Shown here piece after piece: positions 1-5,890 of a DNA stretch of 7,099 bases. The notes under the pieces were generated by a model. It worked only from the letters and a program-made list of their open reading frames with translations. It searched no databases and was not told the origin of the DNA. Where the stretch lies: assembly GCA_946482355.1 (NCBI GenBank), contig CAMLRE010000113.1:1-7099 (forward strand). The letters are read 5' to 3'. Numbering within the stretch: position 1 is the first letter of the stretch; the number at the start of each line of letters is the position of its first letter. The position numbers and the translations under genes are program-made. This stretch comes from an uncultured Bdellovibrio sp. (GTDB lineage Bacteria > Bdellovibrionota > Bdellovibrionia > Bdellovibrionales > Bdellovibrionaceae).

Positions 1-356
1 AGCATATCGAGCGCACGAGTTTATTCGTTCACATCGTAGATATTTCGGGAATGTCTGGCCGCGATCCGGTTCAAGACTTTCAGGATATCAATTTTGAAAT
101 CGAAAAATACGATGAAATGAATAAAGATAAAGACGGGTTCTTTCCGTTATCAGCGCGCAAACAAATCGTTGTATTTAACAAGATCGATTTATTATCAGCT
201 GACCAAATTGAAAAAACAAAACAGACATTCAAGAAAAAATTTGGTGTCGATGGTTACGCCATTTCCGGCGTTACAGGAAAAAACATTAATGAATTACTTC
301 AGGCGATCGCTGAAAAAGTGATGGCTTCGAAAAATGGCGAAGAAGAACAAGGGTAA
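1..356 (+). CDS. obg: Obg-family GTPase, C-terminal part (5' end outside window)
   Basis: The frame is open from the left edge (first full codon at 3), giving 117 codons to the TAA at 354-356. It begins with HIERT followed by HIVDISGMSGRDP, the signature that follows the G3 region in Obg/CgtA GTPases. The G4 guanine-specificity motif NKID is at 177-188 and the G5-like ISGVTGKN starts at 261, where the usual SA is SG. Obg is a GTPase of 50S ribosome assembly and stress control. The N-terminal glycine-rich Obg fold and the G1-G3 motifs lie upstream, so about two thirds of the protein is missing. It ends in a short charged tail (NGEEEQG) straight after the G domain, so there is no OCT domain. 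An internal ATG at 51 is not the real start because the conserved sequence continues upstream of it. nadD follows after 5 nt. Confidence 0.93.
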   Translation, partial: HIERTSLFVHIVDISGMSGRDPVQDFQDINFEIEKYDEMNKDKDGFFPLSARKQIVVFNKIDLLSADQIEKTKQTFKKKFGVDGYAISGVTGKNINELLQAIAEKVMASKNGEEEQG

Positions 357-361
357 AAGAA

Positions 362-1381
362 ATGAAAATCGGTATTTTCGGGGGAAGTTTTAATCCTCCA
401 CACAATGGCCATGTTAACAGCTTAACAACAGTTCAAAAGAAAATGGGTTTTGATAAAATCCATATTATTCCTAATAGCCAGAACCCGTTAAAAGTTCCCA
501 CAGAAACAGCTTCTGATGAACATCGTTTAGCGATGGCTAAATTAGCTTTTGCTACTTACGGCGATGCTTTTTTCATTGATGATATCGAATTAAAACGCGG
601 TGGCAAAAGCTACACAATTGATACAATCAAAGAATTACGCAAATCTTACGAATCAAAAGATTTATATTTAATTATCGGTGCTGATAACTTTGAAACTTTT
701 AACGAGTGGAAAGACTTTAAAAAAATTCTTTCTGAAGTAAACCTAGTTGTTACAACTCGCCCGGGTTATCAAATTCCTGAAACTGAGTCTGAATTTCCAG
801 CGTACTTATCAGGTTTAGTGGCTGAAAGCGATTTCGGTGCAGTTGAATTAACAACTGGCCGTTCAATCGAGTTCTTAACTTTACAAGACATGGACATTTC
901 TTCGTCTGAATTACGCAAAAAATTACGCGTAGGCCGTCCTGTAGATAAGTTTTTACCACTAGCAGTAGAAAGTTATATCAAAGAACATAAACTTTACCGC
1001 CAAGCGAATCAAAAAATCAGCGATTACGAAAAATTCACTGAGTTTTGTGCTCAGGTTCTTTTTGATAAAAAAGGTATCGCGGTTCGCGGTTACGATATCC
1101 GTAACAGCTCAACAACAACTGACTTTACATTAATCGCTTCTGGTACAAGCACTCGTCACGCGGCTTCTATGGCTGAAAACTTAGTTCAAGCTGTTAAAGA
1201 AGAATTCAACGTTTACCCATTAGGCGTTGAAGGTGTTGATGAAGGTCGTTGGGTGGTTGTGGATTACGGTCCATTAATCGTTCACTTATTCTACGATTTC
1301 GTTCGTCAAGAATACCGCATGGAAGAACTTTGGAAAGACGGTAAGGAATTTAAACTTACTGATAAAACTGGCCAAAAATAA
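362..1381 (+). CDS. nadD-rsfS: Fused nicotinate-nucleotide adenylyltransferase (NadD) and ribosome silencing factor (RsfS)
   Basis: One 339-codon frame carries two proteins that are normally separate. Residues 1 to about 213 are NadD: the nucleotidyltransferase motif GGSFNPPHNGH (7-17), the IGADNF...W stretch (105-117) and the ISSSELR signature (179-185). NadD transfers AMP from ATP to nicotinate mononucleotide in NAD synthesis. After a short linker, residues about 219-330 are RsfS (YbeB/DUF143): TTTDFTLIASGTS (251-263), the LGVEG...GRWVVVDYG block (287-303), and VHLFYDFVRQEYRMEELW (307-324). RsfS binds ribosomal protein L14 and blocks 30S-50S joining. No stop, frameshift or internal start with a clear ribosome site separates the halves. 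The ATG at 362 has AGGG about 8 nt upstream (350-353). rlmH begins 2 nt after the stop, which suggests translational coupling. Adjacency of nadD, rsfS and rlmH is common; the in-frame fusion is the unusual part. Confidence 0.93.
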   Translation: MKIGIFGGSFNPPHNGHVNSLTTVQKKMGFDKIHIIPNSQNPLKVPTETASDEHRLAMAKLAFATYGDAFFIDDIELKRGGKSYTIDTIKELRKSYESKDLYLIIGADNFETFNEWKDFKKILSEVNLVVTTRPGYQIPETESEFPAYLSGLVAESDFGAVELTTGRSIEFLTLQDMDISSSELRKKLRVGRPVDKFLPLAVESYIKEHKLYRQANQKISDYEKFTEFCAQVLFDKKGIAVRGYDIRNSSTTTDFTLIASGTSTRHAASMAENLVQAVKEEFNVYPLGVEGVDEGRWVVVDYGPLIVHLFYDFVRQEYRMEELWKDGKEFKLTDKTGQK

Positions 1382-1383
1382 TT

Positions 1384-1854
1384 ATGAAAGCCGTTCTATT
1401 TGACTTTAAAACAGCCAAAGAAGAATGGTTTGATCTTGCGGTTGCGACCTACACTAAAAAATTAAATCCGTTTATTCCGTTTGAGGTGATTTCGCTGAAA
1501 TCATCAAAAACGGATCGTGATGATGCCGCCGCTAAGAAAAAACAAGAATCAGAAGATTTATTAAAAAAAATCACCAACGATGATTATGTGATCTTATTTG
1601 ATGAAAAAGGCAAAGACCTAGATTCACTCCAATTTTCAAAACAAATCGAAGCCGCGCAAATGTCTGGTAAAAAACGTTTAGTATTTATTATTGGCGGGGC
1701 GTTCGGCGTATCTGATGATATTAAAAACCGTGCCCAGCTTAAGGTTTCACTCTCAAAAATGGTGATGAACCACTTGGTTGCAGAAACTGTGGCGCTTGAA
1801 CAAATCTACCGCGCGTTTACCATCATTAAACGCATTCCTTATCACAATATTTAA
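1384..1854 (+). CDS. rlmH: 23S rRNA (pseudouridine1915-N3)-methyltransferase RlmH
   Basis: The 156-residue product has the usual length of RlmH (YbeA/SPOUT family), which methylates pseudouridine 1915 in helix 69 of 23S rRNA using S-adenosylmethionine. Visible family blocks are LFDEKGKDLDS (71-81), the SAM-knot segment FIIGGAFGVS (101-110), SLSKMVMNH (122-130), EQIYRA (139-144) and the C-terminal PYH (152-154). The region usually reading H-x-L-x-R is HLVAE here (130-134), a small deviation. The ATG lies 2 nt after the nadD-rsfS stop with no convincing Shine-Dalgarno sequence, so it is probably translated by coupling. In most bacteria rlmH sits directly after rsfS, as it does here after the fused gene. 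Confidence 0.95.
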   Translation: MKAVLFDFKTAKEEWFDLAVATYTKKLNPFIPFEVISLKSSKTDRDDAAAKKKQESEDLLKKITNDDYVILFDEKGKDLDSLQFSKQIEAAQMSGKKRLVFIIGGAFGVSDDIKNRAQLKVSLSKMVMNHLVAETVALEQIYRAFTIIKRIPYHNI

Positions 1855-1888
1855 AAAATCCGGCCACACATTTGCAAACTAAACCCAC

Positions 1889-2566
1889 ATGATGTGGAAA
1901 GCTTTACGTTTTTGGTTTTACAGATTGTTCATTGTTGATTGTGTGGGCTGTGGTTCGCTTGTAGTGCATGGGCGCGGGCTTTGTTTGTCGTGTGAATATC
2001 ATATTCTTGATCATTATCTTTCTTCGCAGGTTGAAGCTTCGAAAGTTCCGGAATCCGAATTGCCTTTTCGTTTTTTGTTTCATTGGATTCCCGGCGAAAG
2101 CCGTCTGTTATCAAGTTATGTGTATTTGCTTAAGTCACCTTTGGCAGAACCGCTCTGGCATGAGCTTTCGCGCTACTTTGTACCACCAGAACATATTAAA
2201 AATACCGCGATTTTTGTTCCGATTCCGAGTCGTAAAAAACGTAAACATTCGCTTTATCTGGCGCAAGGGTTGGTCGAACAATTTGGGGGTGAAGTTATTG
2301 AAGCTTTGCAAACTTCAGCGTTAGATTCACTCGAACAAAAGCAAAAATCCAAGAAAGAACGCCGTAAAATCAGCTTTACCCTGAATGAAGAATTTACAGA
2401 GCGTCTGCGTCTGGCCCCGACAATTGTGCTGGTGGATGATGTCATTACTACAGGAGCTTCTTATGAAGCCGCATATAACGTTTTAAAAAACCATCAGGTG
2501 TGTCCGGAAAACATCGAACTATGGGCCGCGTTTCATCGTGAAGTTGTCAGAGTGAACTTTGAGTAA
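1889..2566 (+). CDS. comF: ComF-family phosphoribosyltransferase-like protein with zinc finger
   Basis: The 225-residue product has the two-part ComF layout. An N-terminal four-cysteine zinc finger uses C18, C21, C32 and C35 (CVGC...CLSC). A C-terminal type I phosphoribosyltransferase fold carries the PRPP-binding loop VDDVITTGAS (182-191) and a VPIPSRKKRKH segment (110-120) at the usual VPxP position. ComF is needed for DNA uptake in competent bacteria such as Bacillus and Haemophilus; in many others its role is unknown, and its substrate cannot be read here. The usual RGFNQ element after the VPxP stretch is replaced by KHSLYLAQGL. There are two tandem ATGs (1889, 1892), neither with a clear ribosome site. 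Codon use differs from its neighbours, with more TTG, CTT and CTG leucines instead of mostly TTA. It lies 34 nt after rlmH in the same direction. Confidence 0.88.
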   Translation: MMWKALRFWFYRLFIVDCVGCGSLVVHGRGLCLSCEYHILDHYLSSQVEASKVPESELPFRFLFHWIPGESRLLSSYVYLLKSPLAEPLWHELSRYFVPPEHIKNTAIFVPIPSRKKRKHSLYLAQGLVEQFGGEVIEALQTSALDSLEQKQKSKKERRKISFTLNEEFTERLRLAPTIVLVDDVITTGASYEAAYNVLKNHQVCPENIELWAAFHREVVRVNFE

Positions 2567-2572
2567 TTACCG

Positions 2573-2601
2573 TTGTTGAAAAGGGCGGCATCTGATATAC
2601 C
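2573..2601 (+). promoter_or_regulatory. Possible sigma70-like promoter for the lolA-like/rimO pair
   Basis: In the 41-nt gap after comF, TTGTTG (2573-2578) is followed after 17 nt by TATACC (2596-2601), with a TG one base upstream of the -10 (2593-2594), as in extended -10 promoters. Transcription would be expected to start at or very near the ATG at 2608. The match is partial in both boxes and short AT-rich motifs occur by chance, so this is tentative. Confidence 0.35.
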
Positions 2602-2607
2602 AAAGAC

Positions 2608-3297
2608 ATGCAATTTCACTCTCAAATTCGTCAAATTTTTGTTTTGCTTACGGCTATTGTTTTAATGCCGTTTGCAAGCGTTGCTGCTGCGAAATCGAAA
2701 GCTAAAATCAGCGATCAAACGCAGGCTGAAAATATCTTAAAAAAATATAATCAAAAATCTGGTGTGCAAATCAAACTTGAAATGCTGACTGAGAAAAAAG
2801 CGCTAGGCACTAAAACAACTGATAAAGGTGTAATGACTCACCAAACGGGTAAATTAAATTTATCACTTGAAGGCGAAAAAAAATCAGAAATGATTTTTGA
2901 TGGAAAAAAAGCATATTTAATTTCTTATCCTGACCAAGAACTTGATCCGGATGGAAAAAGAAAAGTTATTTTACTTAAAGTGAACGATAAAAACCAATTA
3001 GGTCTTTTATCTAACCTTTTCGGTAATCCAAAAAAATTCTTTTCAAACTTTAAAACTAAAACAGTTTCCAGCGATAATGAGACACTAACTTTAGTTCTTG
3101 AAGATAAAGCGAAAACATTAAAACCAATGACTTTAGTGTTTTCAAAAAAAGACCAAGCTTTACAAAAGATGTCGTACCTAGACGATGTGGGTTCAGAAAT
3201 TCAGATCAATTTTGAAAAGCCGAACTACACTACAGAAATTTCATCTAAATTATTTAAATACAATGCTCTTAAATCCGATGAGGTCGTAAGCCAATGA
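2608..3297 (+). CDS. Secreted LolA-like protein (putative outer-membrane lipoprotein carrier)
   Basis: The 229-residue product begins with a Sec signal peptide: QIRQ, a hydrophobic core at about 10-24, and likely cleavage after ASVAAA (near residue 28). The mature part resembles the LolA/LolB-like fold: an early ENILKKYNQKSGVQIKLEM helix-strand region (41-59), TGKLNLSLEG (80-89), and the hallmark DGKKAYLISYPDQEL (98-112), then long beta-rich stretches. LolA carries lipoproteins across the periplasm from LolCDE to LolB. The usual RP-x-x-F-R-W motif before the DGK element, which contains a key arginine in E. coli LolA, is not evident here, so this may be a divergent paralogue and lolA is not assigned. 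The ATG is required to keep the signal peptide, yet no Shine-Dalgarno sequence stands within 15 nt. The stop overlaps the rimO start (ATGA). Confidence 0.75.
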   Translation: MQFHSQIRQIFVLLTAIVLMPFASVAAAKSKAKISDQTQAENILKKYNQKSGVQIKLEMLTEKKALGTKTTDKGVMTHQTGKLNLSLEGEKKSEMIFDGKKAYLISYPDQELDPDGKRKVILLKVNDKNQLGLLSNLFGNPKKFFSNFKTKTVSSDNETLTLVLEDKAKTLKPMTLVFSKKDQALQKMSYLDDVGSEIQINFEKPNYTTEISSKLFKYNALKSDEVVSQ

Positions 3298-4673
3298 GCC
3301 AAAAACAAACTCCCGAAACTACAGGTCCTAAAAAAGTTCACTTTATTAGCTTAGGTTGCCCGAAGAACTTAGTTGATAGCGAAATCATGGCGGGAACGCT
3401 GATGAAAGATGGCTACGAAGTTGTGGCCGACGCTGAAGACGCTGATACAGTTGTTGTGAACACTTGCGGCTTTATCGAAGAATCAAAAAAAGAATCTATC
3501 CAAAGAATTTTAGATATGACGTCTTTAAAAGAACAAGGCCAAATCAAAAAAGTGGTTGTGGCCGGTTGTTTAACACAACGTTATAAAGATGAATTAGTTG
3601 AAGGTTTACCAGAAGCTGACTTGTTCGTTGGTAGCGGTGAGTTTCAAAATATCGCAAAGATCTTAAAAAACCACGACGCGGGCGAAAAGAAAAAAACGTT
3701 CTTTAACTTACCAACGTACCTTCAAGAGGAAGCTACTCCACGTGTAAACTCACAGCCAAAACACAGAGCGTATTTAAAAATCTCTGAAGGTTGTATGAAA
3801 CGTTGTGCGTTCTGCGCGATTCCTTTAATTCGCGGTAATTTACAATCACGCACAATTTCTAACATCGTGAACGAAGCTAAATTATTAGCTGCCGGTGGCG
3901 TTAAAGAATTAATTATTATCTCTCACGATTTCACAGATTACGGTTGGGATTTACGTCGTAAAGATCCGAATGCGAAAGAATCTCCGGTTGAATTATTAAA
4001 AGCTTTGGCTGAAGTTGACGGTATCCAATGGATTCGTATGCTTTATTTATATCCAGATGGAATCACACAAGAGCTTATCGATTTAATGAAATCAAATCCT
4101 AAGTTTGTAAAATACTTTGATATGCCATTACAGCACATCAATAACGACGTTCTTAAAAAAATGAACCGTAAGATGACTCGCGAAGAAATTGAAGTGGCGT
4201 TAAAACGTATCCGCACTGAAATTCCAGACGCTGTGATTCGTACACAATTCATCGTAGGTTTTCCTGGTGAAACAAACGAGCAATTTGAAGAATTATTAAA
4301 GTTCGTGTCTGAGCAACAATTTGACCGCGTTGGTTGTTTTAAATATTCGCCTGAAGAAAACACACCGGGCGGAAAAATGACTGACCAAATCGAGGATCAC
4401 ATCAAAGACTTCCGTCATGATGCTTTAATGTCGATTCAGCAAAATATTTCTAAAGTTAAACATGAAGCTTTCATTGGTAAAACAGTTGAAGTTTTAGTTG
4501 AAGGTTACTCTGAAGAAACTGAATTGTTATTACAAGGCCGTACTTCACAGCAAGCCCCTGAAATTGATGGTGTTGTTTTAATTAACGACGGTGAAGCTAA
4601 AATCGGTGATATCGTTAAAGTAGAAATCACTGAAAGTATGGAATACGACTTAATCGGTGGAATCGTTCAGTAG
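3294..4673 (+). CDS. rimO: Ribosomal protein S12 methylthiotransferase RimO
   Basis: The 459-residue product has the three-domain methylthiotransferase layout. The N-terminal UPF0004 domain has SLGCPKNLVDSE (19-30), NTCGF (56-60) and VVAGCLTQRY (88-97), so C22, C58 and C92 ligate the auxiliary 4Fe-4S cluster. The radical-SAM core carries CMKRCAFC (C167, C171, C174) and a later VGFPGET motif (321-327). A C-terminal TRAM domain starts near residue 393 and ends with IDGVVLIND and IGDIVKVEI. GCPKNLVDSE is typical of RimO rather than MiaB. RimO adds a methylthio group to an aspartate of S12 (Asp88 in E. coli numbering). The usual QD before T-x-YG reads HDFTDYG (211-217). The ATG overlaps the preceding stop by 4 nt (ATGA) and GAGG at 3280-3283 gives a good ribosome site. 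Leucine use is strongly TTA-biased. Confidence 0.96.
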   Translation: MSQKQTPETTGPKKVHFISLGCPKNLVDSEIMAGTLMKDGYEVVADAEDADTVVVNTCGFIEESKKESIQRILDMTSLKEQGQIKKVVVAGCLTQRYKDELVEGLPEADLFVGSGEFQNIAKILKNHDAGEKKKTFFNLPTYLQEEATPRVNSQPKHRAYLKISEGCMKRCAFCAIPLIRGNLQSRTISNIVNEAKLLAAGGVKELIIISHDFTDYGWDLRRKDPNAKESPVELLKALAEVDGIQWIRMLYLYPDGITQELIDLMKSNPKFVKYFDMPLQHINNDVLKKMNRKMTREEIEVALKRIRTEIPDAVIRTQFIVGFPGETNEQFEELLKFVSEQQFDRVGCFKYSPEENTPGGKMTDQIEDHIKDFRHDALMSIQQNISKVKHEAFIGKTVEVLVEGYSEETELLLQGRTSQQAPEIDGVVLINDGEAKIGDIVKVEITESMEYDLIGGIVQ

Positions 4674-4695
4674 CCTGGCCGGCTGCATTGCTCAA

Positions 4696-5829
4696 TTAGT
4701 GGATTCCAGCGCATTGCTGGATGCCATGGTAGTACGCCGTAGAAGCCTTCATTTTCGCGGCTTCTAGGGGGGCCTGAGCTTCTCTAAAGCGAACCGCCGA
4801 AGACTTATCTAACTGGCAGGCTTTAATGAAATACGGTAAAGCCTCGTCATAACGTAAAAGTTGATATAACGATTGAGCAGCGCCTAACTGGGCGCGGCCT
4901 GATTTGGGCTCAACCACTGTGGCGTCTTTAAAGGCCTCGATCGCTTTACCGTAATTTTTTTGTAAATAAAAAACCTCGCCTAAACAAGTTAAAGCAAATT
5001 CGTTTTTTTCTATCTGGGCTGATTTTTCAAATTGCTTTTGCGCGTCTTTATAATTCATACGTTCACGCTGAGAAATGCCTAAGTAAATTAAAGCTAAGTT
5101 ATCTTTTGGAAACGCTTTAATTACTCGAGGACAGACAACATCAACTTCACCGTGATTTGAATCTTCTGTTTCTAAAATGCAAAGATCTAAAAGATATTTG
5201 TTCACATTTTTTTTGTCGATCTTCATTGCGTCTTGAAGGGCACTTTTAGCTTCAAATAAATTTCCGAGTTTACGATAAACACGAGAGTATTCGGCTAAAA
5301 CGATCAGGTCATTTTTGCTGTCATCAGTGATCGAATCCAAGATTGAAAGTGCATCACGGTATTTACGGTCAGCTGTTAAGATTCGAGCCTGTAAGGCTTT
5401 ATCCTGGGGAACTGTCAGTAATGATTTGTTTTCAATAACCATTGAACGAGCTTCTTTGGTGTGACCTTCGTTAATTAAAAAATCCACCATCGGTTCAAAA
5501 TTGGCGAAAGTTTTTTTCGCATTAAAGGTGGTTTTGAAAGGTTCAAGAGCCATTTGAAATTCAGACTCAGAAAGAAAAGATTTAAACTCAAGCGGGGCAC
5601 GACAGTAAGATTGATACTCATAATATTTGCCACTGACGGGAGCCGAAGTGATGGCTGGTCGGCCAGAGCCATTTTGAACAGGTTGTGCTGCTCCTTGGGG
5701 GGCTCCGGGACTAAAAGAGGGAACGGTGACTTGGGCTGGTGGCTGAGGTTGTGTGGTGGTCTGGGCCTGTGCCAGATTGATACAAATTAAACAAATACAA
5801 ATAGAAAAAACCAATAAAAATCGTCTCAT
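4696..5829 (-). CDS. Secreted TPR-repeat protein of unknown function
   Basis: From the ATG at 5829 the product has 377 residues. It starts with MRRFLLVFSICICLICINLAQA, a typical signal peptide with likely cleavage after AQA (residue 22) and no lipobox, so it is probably periplasmic. Residues about 23-66 form a Pro/Gln/Gly-rich linker. The rest is helical, with at least three clear tetratricopeptide repeats at about 243-276, 277-310 and 311-344 (YLGISQRERMNYKDAQKQFE and CLGEVFYLQKNYGKAIEAFK type) and a weaker one near 173-206. Six cysteines remain in the mature part, which could form disulfides. The frame also offers TTG (5841) and GTG (5838) starts. GGTGA (5839-5835) is 5 nt before the ATG, while AAGGG (5849-5845) would serve the GTG, so the start is uncertain by 3-4 codons. 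TPRs bind proteins; no partner can be named. It diverges from the prepilin-like gene; TadD of Flp pilus systems is also a TPR protein, but homology is not shown. Confidence 0.85.
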   Translation of the reverse strand: MRRFLLVFSICICLICINLAQAQTTTQPQPPAQVTVPSFSPGAPQGAAQPVQNGSGRPAITSAPVSGKYYEYQSYCRAPLEFKSFLSESEFQMALEPFKTTFNAKKTFANFEPMVDFLINEGHTKEARSMVIENKSLLTVPQDKALQARILTADRKYRDALSILDSITDDSKNDLIVLAEYSRVYRKLGNLFEAKSALQDAMKIDKKNVNKYLLDLCILETEDSNHGEVDVVCPRVIKAFPKDNLALIYLGISQRERMNYKDAQKQFEKSAQIEKNEFALTCLGEVFYLQKNYGKAIEAFKDATVVEPKSGRAQLGAAQSLYQLLRYDEALPYFIKACQLDKSSAVRFREAQAPLEAAKMKASTAYYHGIQQCAGIH

Positions 5830-5846
5830 ATTTTTCACCAATTGCC

Positions 5847-5862
5847 CTTATCTTCCGATAAG
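5847..5862. promoter_or_regulatory. Perfect 6-bp palindrome in the divergent gap (possible operator)
   Basis: CTTATC and GATAAG flank a 4-nt spacer (TTCC). It sits in the short space between the leftward TPR gene and the rightward prepilin-like gene, so a bound regulator or an RNA hairpin there could affect both. Six-base arms can occur by chance, so this is only a candidate. Confidence 0.3.
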
Positions 5863-5890
5863 TTCATAGGTGAAACAAGAGCTAGAACAA
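5863..5890 (-). promoter_or_regulatory. Weak candidate promoter for the TPR gene
   Basis: Read leftward, TTGTTC (5890-5885) is followed after 16 nt by TATGAA (5868-5863). The start would fall near 5856, giving a leader of about 27 nt to the ATG at 5829. The -35 matches the consensus at only three bases. The -10 ends next to the GTG start of the rightward gene. Confidence 0.2.

Noticed and set aside
1968..2324. Rightward 118-codon frame inside comF
   Set aside because: It is a shadow of comF in another frame; the zinc-finger and phosphoribosyltransferase motifs are in the comF frame.
4043..4363. Leftward 106-codon frame inside rimO
   Set aside because: It lies wholly opposite conserved radical-SAM codons and has no domain signal of its own.
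4705..4721. TCCAGC/GCTGGA hairpin as a bidirectional terminator
   Set aside because: It has no adjacent T-run in either direction and lies within the TPR coding sequence.
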